Assembly (NCBI GenBank): GCA_963774195.1
Contig: CAVZDY010000001.1
Location: 248,001-312,000 of the forward strand
Origin: Roseiarcus sp963774195
GTDB lineage: Bacteria > Pseudomonadota > Alphaproteobacteria > Rhizobiales > Beijerinckiaceae
DNA: 64,000 bases
Reading direction: 5' to 3'
The position numbers and the translations under genes were made by a program. Shown here piece after piece: positions 58,712-64,000 of the stretch. Below the pieces are notes generated by a model that saw only the letters and a program-made list of their open reading frames with translations, ran no database searches and was not told the DNA's origin. Position 1 is the stretch's first letter; each line of letters starts with the position of its first letter.

Positions 58712-60232
58712 TCAGAACGCGTCCTTCCTCTCCATAGCGAGTTCGGCTGACAGGCTGTCCTGCGGGCGGAAGATCGTCGCGACAGCCAACGTGCGGCCCG
58801 CCTTGCGGAAGCGCAGCGCCACGTCACACGCCTGCACATCGCCGTCCTGGGCGATGTCGTCCCAGGTGGCGGCATGGCCGACGTAATCGATCGATACGTC
58901 GTAATGCTGCGTCCAGAAGAACGGCGGGACGGCGTAGCGCTCGCGACGCCCCAGCATGTTGCGCGCCGCAGTCTGGCCCTGTCGCTCGGCCACGACCCAA
59001 TGCTCGATGCGCAGCCGCTCGCCACTGTAAGCGTCCGGCCAGCAAGCGATGTCGCCGGCGGCGAAGATGCCGGGCGAGCTGGTTTCGAGATATTCGTCAA
59101 CGAGGACGCCGCCATCGACCGTAAGACCGGCCTGTCGAGCGAGGTCGAGGCGCGGGCGCACGCCGAGGCCGAGCACCACCAGCTGAGCGTCGATCGTCGT
59201 GCCGTCGTCAAGCCGCACCCGGCTCGCTTCGATCGCTGCGACGGTGTGGCCGAGGTGGAACCCGACGCCATGCAACTCGTGCAACGAACGCAGGAACTCG
59301 CCCAGCGCCGGACCAAGAACGCGCTCCATCGGCCGCACCTCGGGCGCGACGACGTGGACCTCAACCTCGCGCTGACGCAGCGCGGCGGCAGCTTCGAGCC
59401 CGATGAAGCTCGCGCCGACAATGACGGCGTGGGCGCCCTTGGCGGCGCGCGCGATCAGGTCCCTGGAGTCTGCGAGCGAGCGAAGCGTACGCACGTGCGG
59501 CAATTCCGCGCCGGGCGCGTCGAGCCGGACCGGCTCGGCGCCGGTGGCGAGAAGGAGCTTGTCGAAGCCGAGCCGCTCGCCGCTGCCGAGGACGACAGCG
59601 CGCCCGCCGACGTCAATGGCGGTCGCCTTCACGCCGAGCCGCAAGTCGATATCGTTTTGCGTGTAGAACTCGGGTGGCCGCAGCGGAATCCAGTCTTCCG
59701 GCGCCGCGCCCGCGAGATAGTCCTTCGACAGGTTCGGACGGTCGTAAGGCGCCGAGGCGTCGTCGCTGACGATCGTCACCCCGCCGCCATAGCCTTCGCG
59801 GCGCAGCATTTCGGCGGCCGCGTAGCCGGCGCCGCCACCGCCAATGATCACGATGGAACTGGGCGAGCCGGCCGCTGGCCGCTGTCTTGCCGGCATGGGG
59901 CGGCCGCCCTCGGTTATCTTTTCGCGAACCAGGATTCGGCCGTCGCGGCGCTCGATCCGCCAGGACGAGGTCGCGTTCAGCGCGGGGGCGGCGAGCGCCT
60001 CGCCGGTGCGCAGGCTGAAGCAGGCGTGGTGCCAGGGACAACGCACCGTGTCATCCACCATAAGCCCCTCGCCGAGCGGCCCGCCGTAATGGGTGCAGCT
60101 CGCGCCGATGGCGAAAACGTCCGCGCCCTTGCGGGCGATCAGCACCGCTTCTTCGCCGACCTTCCCGACGAGCATCGCTCCGTCGCCAAGATCGCTTTCG
60201 GGGATGCCATTGGTGAGATCCGGCTTGTCCAT
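58712..60232 (-). CDS. Rieske domain-ferredoxin reductase fusion (AIFL type)
   Basis: 506 residues. N-terminal Rieske [2Fe-2S] domain with CTHYGGPL and CPWHHACF (about 46-70), a linker (about 105-125), then the FAD domain SIVIIGGGGAGYAAAEMLRR, YDRPNLSKDYLAG, the NAD motif AVIVGASFIGLEAAA and IFAAGDIACWP, and the reductase C-terminus. Resembles apoptosis-inducing-factor-like oxidoreductases. Likely cytoplasmic electron transfer; partner unknown. Same family as the partial gene at the left edge. Confidence 0.9.
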   Translation of the reverse strand: MDKPDLTNGIPESDLGDGAMLVGKVGEEAVLIARKGADVFAIGASCTHYGGPLGEGLMVDDTVRCPWHHACFSLRTGEALAAPALNATSSWRIERRDGRILVREKITEGGRPMPARQRPAAGSPSSIVIIGGGGAGYAAAEMLRREGYGGGVTIVSDDASAPYDRPNLSKDYLAGAAPEDWIPLRPPEFYTQNDIDLRLGVKATAIDVGGRAVVLGSGERLGFDKLLLATGAEPVRLDAPGAELPHVRTLRSLADSRDLIARAAKGAHAVIVGASFIGLEAAAALRQREVEVHVVAPEVRPMERVLGPALGEFLRSLHELHGVGFHLGHTVAAIEASRVRLDDGTTIDAQLVVLGLGVRPRLDLARQAGLTVDGGVLVDEYLETSSPGIFAAGDIACWPDAYSGERLRIEHWVVAERQGQTAARNMLGRRERYAVPPFFWTQHYDVSIDYVGHAATWDDIAQDGDVQACDVALRFRKAGRTLAVATIFRPQDSLSAELAMERKDAF

Positions 60233-60365
60233 GTGACCCTCTGGGCTACACCGGGCGCCGGCTCAATTCGACGGGGCTGCGCCGGTAGTGTCCGTCAGCA
60301 GGCACAACGGCTTTCACTGCGGCAAGTTCCGTCCCCGGCGAGGCGGTCGCGAAAAGACGCGCCGG

Positions 60366-61034
60366 TCATTGGGCTTGCGAGGCCCGAAATCTGAAAACGC
60401 CGGTGCGCTTGATCTCTAAATCTTCCAGCGCCCGCGTCACCGGCACGCTGTATTCGCTGACGCATTCGAGCCGATCGAGCGCGAGATAGCTGCGACGGGG
60501 ATCGCCGATCAGCACGAGCGCGCCACGGGCGGCGAGGCCTTCGAGCCACGCTGTCACGGCCTCCGCCATGTCCTTCTGGTAGGACACGTCGCCAGCGAGA
60601 ATCACGTCCCAGCCGCGATCGGACCCGACGACGTCCTCGGCCAGCACCGTCACCGCGGCGCCGTTCTCGGCCGCGTTCAGCGCGATCGCGACCTGAGCGA
60701 ATTCGTCGATGTCGCTCGCCTCGATCTCCGCCGCGCCCGCCATCGACGCGGCGATTGCGACAAGGCCGGAGCCGGAGGCGAAGTCGAGCACGCGCCGACC
60801 GGCGACGAGATAAGGATTGTCCTCGACATAGCGGGCGAGCGCCTGCCCGCCCGCCCAGGCGAAGGCCCAGAACGGCGGCGGCAGCCCCATTTCGCCGAGC
60901 TCCTCCTCGGTCTTTTGCCACAGCTCGACCGCTTCGTCGGCGAGACGCAGGCGCATCTGCGGCGCCAACGGCGGCGCCAGAAGCCGCGTGTTCGCGCGAA
61001 TGAACGAGGCCCGCTCTTCGGCCGTTCGCTTCAT
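60366..61034 (-). CDS. class I SAM-dependent methyltransferase (ETFB-lysine methyltransferase type)
   Basis: 222 residues. WAFAWAGGQALARYVEDNP, SAM loop VLDFASGSGLVAIAASMAGA and the acidic EASDIDEFAQVAIALN follow the layout of small lysine methyltransferases acting on electron-transfer flavoprotein beta and relatives. DVILAGDVSYQKDMAEAV marks the substrate side. Overlaps UPF0262 by 4 bp (ATGA). Confidence 0.78.
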   Translation of the reverse strand: MKRTAEERASFIRANTRLLAPPLAPQMRLRLADEAVELWQKTEEELGEMGLPPPFWAFAWAGGQALARYVEDNPYLVAGRRVLDFASGSGLVAIAASMAGAAEIEASDIDEFAQVAIALNAAENGAAVTVLAEDVVGSDRGWDVILAGDVSYQKDMAEAVTAWLEGLAARGALVLIGDPRRSYLALDRLECVSEYSVPVTRALEDLEIKRTGVFRFRASQAQ

Positions 61035-61519
61035 AGCTTCCAGTGTAGCGCCGACAGCAGGGTGAAAAGACGGCGCGACGTCCCTTCGTCAATATCGACC
61101 TTGCCGGCGAAACGCGACGCAACGAGCGCGGCGCCTTCGTTGTGGAGCGCCGAGCGTTCGCGGTCGATCGCCTCGATCTGGCGCGGAGGCGCCGTCCGGA
61201 TCGCCGAATAGTAGGTCTCGCAAACCAGGAAATAGTCCTTCAGCAGCGGCCGGAACGGCGTCATCGAAACGGAGAACTCCGTGACGACGGCGCCCGCCTC
61301 GGAACGCAGTTCGAAGTTGAGCCGCGATTCGGACTGCGAAATCGTCAGGCGATAGGGTCCCTCGTCCCGGCCGGGCACGCCGAAACTGTTTTCTTCGATG
61401 AGGTCGAAGATCGCGACGTCGCGTTCGTGATCGCGACCAGCGGCGCCGCGCGGAATCGAGGCTGCGTCGAGCGTCACGGCGACGAGGCGATTGCGCGATC
61501 CCGGCTCGCCGTCGCTCAT
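61031..61519 (-). CDS. UPF0262 family protein
   Basis: 162 residues from the ATG at 61519, 5 bp after hisD. RDVAIFDLIEENSFGVPGRD, GPYRLTISQSESRLNFELRS and LKDYFLVCETYYSAIRTAPP are the family blocks. Alphaproteobacterial protein without known function, typically next to hisD as here. Confidence 0.9.
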   Translation of the reverse strand: MSDGEPGSRNRLVAVTLDAASIPRGAAGRDHERDVAIFDLIEENSFGVPGRDEGPYRLTISQSESRLNFELRSEAGAVVTEFSVSMTPFRPLLKDYFLVCETYYSAIRTAPPRQIEAIDRERSALHNEGAALVASRFAGKVDIDEGTSRRLFTLLSALHWKL

Positions 61520-61524
61520 GCCGC

Positions 61525-62820
61525 TCAGCCCTCCGCGAGGCGCATGGCGACGGAACGCGCATGCGCCTGGAGCCCCTCGGCCTCGCCAAGCGTAACGGCC
61601 GCCGGCCCCAGCGCGGCCAGCGACTTGGCGTCGCACTTGAGGATGGAAGTCCGCTTGAGGAAATCGAGCACGCCGAGCCCCGACGAAAAGCGCGCCGAAC
61701 GCGAGGTCGGCAGCACGTGATTGGAGCCGCCGACATAGTCGCCGATCGCCTCGGGCGTATGCGCGCCGAGGAAGATCGCGCCGGCGTTGTTGATCGAACG
61801 GCTGAGGTCGTCCGCGTCGCGCGCGATGATCTCGAGATGCTCCGGCGCCAGGCGATCGACCAGCGGCGCCGCCGCGGCGAGGGTCGGCGCGAGAATGATC
61901 GCGCCGTAGTCGCGCCAGCTCGCGCCAGCGATCTTGGCGCGCGGCAATTCGGCAAGCTGCGCTTCGACGGCCTCGCTCACGGCGCTCGCGAAGCTGGCGT
62001 CGTCGGTGACGAGGATCGATTGCGCCGCCTCGTCGTGCTCGGCCTGGGCAAGCAGATCGGCGGCGACGAAGCGCGGATCGGCGCTTCGATCGGCGAGCAC
62101 CACGACCTCCGACGGCCCGGCGATCATGTCGATGCCGACGACGCCGAAGACGCGCCGCTTTGCCGCGGCGACATAGGCGTTGCCGGGACCGACGATCTTC
62201 GCCACCGGCGCGACGCTCTCAGTTCCATAAGCTAGCGCGGCGACCGCCTGGGCGCCGCCGAGGCGGTAGATCTCGGTCACGCCGGCGATCTTCGCCGCGG
62301 CGAGCACCAGCGGGTTGAGGTTGCCGTCCGGCGTCGGCACCACCATCGCGATACGCGGGCAACCCGCGACCTTCGCGGGGGCCGCGTTCATGATGACAGA
62401 CGAGGGGTAGCTCGCCGCGCCGCCCGGTACGTAAAGCCCGACCGACTCGACCGGGCGCCATCGCCAGCCGAGTTCGACGCCGAGCCCATCGACGAAGGCG
62501 ACGTCGGCCGGAGTCTGGCGCTGATGATAGGCGAGCACTCGCTCATGCGCGAACTCCAACGCGCGCAGTGCCTCGCGATCGCAAGCGGCGACCGCAGCGT
62601 CGATCTCTTCGGCGGCGATTCGAAACCCGGTGCGGCTGAGATCGACGCGATCGAACCGCAGCGTGTATTCCGCGAGGGCCTCGTCGCCGCGCGCCCGCAC
62701 GTCGGCGATGATCGCGGCCACCGCAGCGTCGACGTCGACCGAGGATTCGCGCTTGGCCTCGAGCAGCGCGCGGAAGCGCGGCTCGAAGTCCGCCGCGCCC
62801 ATGTCGAGGGTGATCGCCAT
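61525..62820 (-). CDS. hisD: histidinol dehydrogenase
   Basis: 431 residues from the ATG at 62820. Features: GLYVPGGAASYPSSVIMNAA, NAYVAAAKRRVFGVVGIDMI then AGPSEVVVLAD, and the catalytic Glu-His in LAPEHLEIIARD; HTPEAIGDYVGGSNHVLPT near the C-terminus provides zinc ligands. Oxidises histidinol to histidine in two NAD+-dependent steps. An upstream in-frame GTG-like start at 62880 is less likely. Confidence 0.94.
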   Translation of the reverse strand: MAITLDMGAADFEPRFRALLEAKRESSVDVDAAVAAIIADVRARGDEALAEYTLRFDRVDLSRTGFRIAAEEIDAAVAACDREALRALEFAHERVLAYHQRQTPADVAFVDGLGVELGWRWRPVESVGLYVPGGAASYPSSVIMNAAPAKVAGCPRIAMVVPTPDGNLNPLVLAAAKIAGVTEIYRLGGAQAVAALAYGTESVAPVAKIVGPGNAYVAAAKRRVFGVVGIDMIAGPSEVVVLADRSADPRFVAADLLAQAEHDEAAQSILVTDDASFASAVSEAVEAQLAELPRAKIAGASWRDYGAIILAPTLAAAAPLVDRLAPEHLEIIARDADDLSRSINNAGAIFLGAHTPEAIGDYVGGSNHVLPTSRSARFSSGLGVLDFLKRTSILKCDAKSLAALGPAAVTLGEAEGLQAHARSVAMRLAEG

Positions 62821-62840
62821 CGTGAACTCCGTGAATTCGG

Positions 62841-63296
62841 TCAGTAGGATTCCGCGCTCGTCAACGCATGCCCCGGACATTCATGCGCGGGACGGCGCGG
62901 GCCGATGTCGCGCAAGTCGGCTTCCAGGCATTCGACCTCGAGGCGGACGATGGCGCCGTCGGCAAAAGCGAGCAGCACCATGCCGGAGGGCGGATCGGTC
63001 GTTTCGAACGTGACGGCCAGCAAGTTCAGCGTCGCGTTGTCGTCACGGTCGGCGAGGCCGAGATGCGAGACTTGGAGAACCCGGTCGAAGCGCAGCACCG
63101 AGCCGACCCGCTCCGAGAGGCCCTCTTTGGCCGCCGCCCAATCGAACCGCATCGCGCTGATAAGAAAGCGCTTCTGCTTGGGCAGGTAGGCCATGCCCGA
63201 CCGCCGCAGGCAGGAATCCTGCGCGTGCGCCGAAATGACGCCGAGACCTTCGCGATCGAGCGCGACCAGCTTGAGCAGGGTCGGAGCTGCGGTCAT
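62841..63296 (-). CDS. DUF2948 family protein
   Basis: 151 residues. LVALDREGLGVISAHAQDSC, YLPKQKRFLISAMRFDW, and a C-terminal CLEADLRDIGPRRPA are characteristic of DUF2948, a single-domain protein of alphaproteobacteria found between murA and hisD. Function unknown. Six bp downstream of murA. Confidence 0.88.
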   Translation of the reverse strand: MTAAPTLLKLVALDREGLGVISAHAQDSCLRRSGMAYLPKQKRFLISAMRFDWAAAKEGLSERVGSVLRFDRVLQVSHLGLADRDDNATLNLLAVTFETTDPPSGMVLLAFADGAIVRLEVECLEADLRDIGPRRPAHECPGHALTSAESY

Positions 63297-63302
63297 GAGT
63301 TC

Positions 63303-64000
63303 CTATCCCGGGACGCGTTCGATGTCGGCGCCGCAGGCCGCGAGCTTGTGCTCGAGGCGTTCGAAGCCGCGATCAAGGTGATAGACGCGATTGACTGTCG
63401 TCTGCCCTTCCGCCGCCAAGGCGGCGATGACGAGCGACACCGAGGCGCGCAAATCCGTCGCCATGACCGGCGCGCCGATCAAACGATCGACGCCTTCGAC
63501 GACCGCCGTGTCGCCTTCGAGGCGGATGCGCGCGCCGAGGCGCGCGAGCTCCTGGACGTGCATGAAGCGGTTCTCGAAGATCGTCTCGGTGATCCGCGAG
63601 GACCCGCGGGCGCGCGTCATCAACGCCATGAACTGCGCCTGCAAATCGGTGGGAAAACCGGGGAATGGCGCGGTGGAGATATCGACCGCGCCGATGCCCG
63701 CGCCGTTGCGCATCACCCGCACGCCGCGATTGTCGCTGGAGACGCGAGCGCCGGCGCTGCTCAGCGCGTCGAGCGCCTCTTGCAGGAGATCGGGCTGAAT
63801 GCCTTCGAGGAGGATGTCGCCGCCCGTCATCGCGACGGCGGTCGCATAGGTGCCGGCTTCGATGCGGTCGGGCAGGACGCGGTGATGCGCGCCGTTGAGG
63901 CGGCCGACGCCGGTGATTTCGATGGTCGGCGTGCCGGCGCCGTGGATGCGCGCGCCCATCTTGTTGAGGCAGTCGGCGAGATCCTTCACCTCCGGCTCGC
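63303..64000 (-). CDS. murA: UDP-N-acetylglucosamine 1-carboxyvinyltransferase, 5'-partial
   Basis: The frame is open to the right edge (EPEVKDLADCLNKMGARI), so the GTG at 63989 is internal. Visible C-terminal half: LPDRIEAGTYATAVAMTGGD, FPTDLQAQFMALMTRARGSS, ITETIFENRFMHVQELARLG, DLRASVSLVIAALAAEGQ. First committed step of peptidoglycan synthesis; the catalytic Cys region lies outside the window. Heads the murA-DUF2948-hisD-UPF0262 run. Confidence 0.94.
   Translation of the reverse strand, partial: EPEVKDLADCLNKMGARIHGAGTPTIEITGVGRLNGAHHRVLPDRIEAGTYATAVAMTGGDILLEGIQPDLLQEALDALSSAGARVSSDNRGVRVMRNGAGIGAVDISTAPFPGFPTDLQAQFMALMTRARGSSRITETIFENRFMHVQELARLGARIRLEGDTAVVEGVDRLIGAPVMATDLRASVSLVIAALAAEGQTTVNRVYHLDRGFERLEHKLAACGADIERVPG

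Overview
The window is GC-rich DNA from an alphaproteobacterium, most likely a Hyphomicrobiales (Rhizobiales) species. The evidence is the murA-DUF2948-hisD-UPF0262 gene order, the galE/galU and kdsD types, the many Liv-type ABC transporters, a maleamate-pathway nicotinate cluster, and Rhizobiales-style intergenic palindromes. Genus cannot be set from the sequence alone.

Layout. 1-12.2 kb is chromosomal: the end of a ferredoxin reductase, a periplasmic esterase, livGFHM without a binding protein, galE and galU (divergent), a BrkB/YihY membrane protein, an outer-membrane barrel and kdsD, ending in tRNA-Thr(GGT). At 12,246-38,496 a 26.2-kb genomic island sits in the 3' end of that tRNA. It is bounded by a 27-bp perfect direct repeat and starts with a tyrosine integrase. 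The island is a defence-type accessory region with five main blocks: (a) a tightly overlapping operon of UvrD-like helicase, DarT-like ADP-ribosyltransferase and ADP-ribosylglycohydrolase; (b) a DUF4268 PD-(D/E)XK-like protein with a small membrane protein; (c) a serine recombinase, DUF488 and partner, HNH, DUF4238, and a group II intron remnant; (d) an HhH-like protein with an HNH nuclease and an orphan DndB-like DGQHR protein; (e) a tightly overlapping operon of DUF6361 protein, PLD-like protein and SNF2-like helicase.

39-50.5 kb is a nicotinate-degradation locus. It holds nicX, nicD, nicE and nicF in one operon, a NicC-like monooxygenase, two TetR regulators and a complete livKHMGF transporter. 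An AT-rich motif is shared upstream of nicF and upstream of the transporter. 51-58.5 kb holds a GlsB/YeaQ membrane protein, a truncated outer-membrane protein, small unknown proteins and the prkA-yeaH-spoVR (yeaG-yeaH-ycgB) stress operon. 58.7-64 kb holds a Rieske-type ferredoxin reductase, a methyltransferase, UPF0262, hisD, DUF2948 and the end of murA.

About a dozen genes carry single-base frameshifts. Three of them (livM of the nic locus, prkA, yeaH) lie in conserved operons outside the island, and several shifts sit in short homopolymers. Many are therefore probably sequencing or assembly errors, and 'pseudogene' labels below should be read with that in mind. The exception is an XRE regulator with a true in-frame amber codon as well as a shift.
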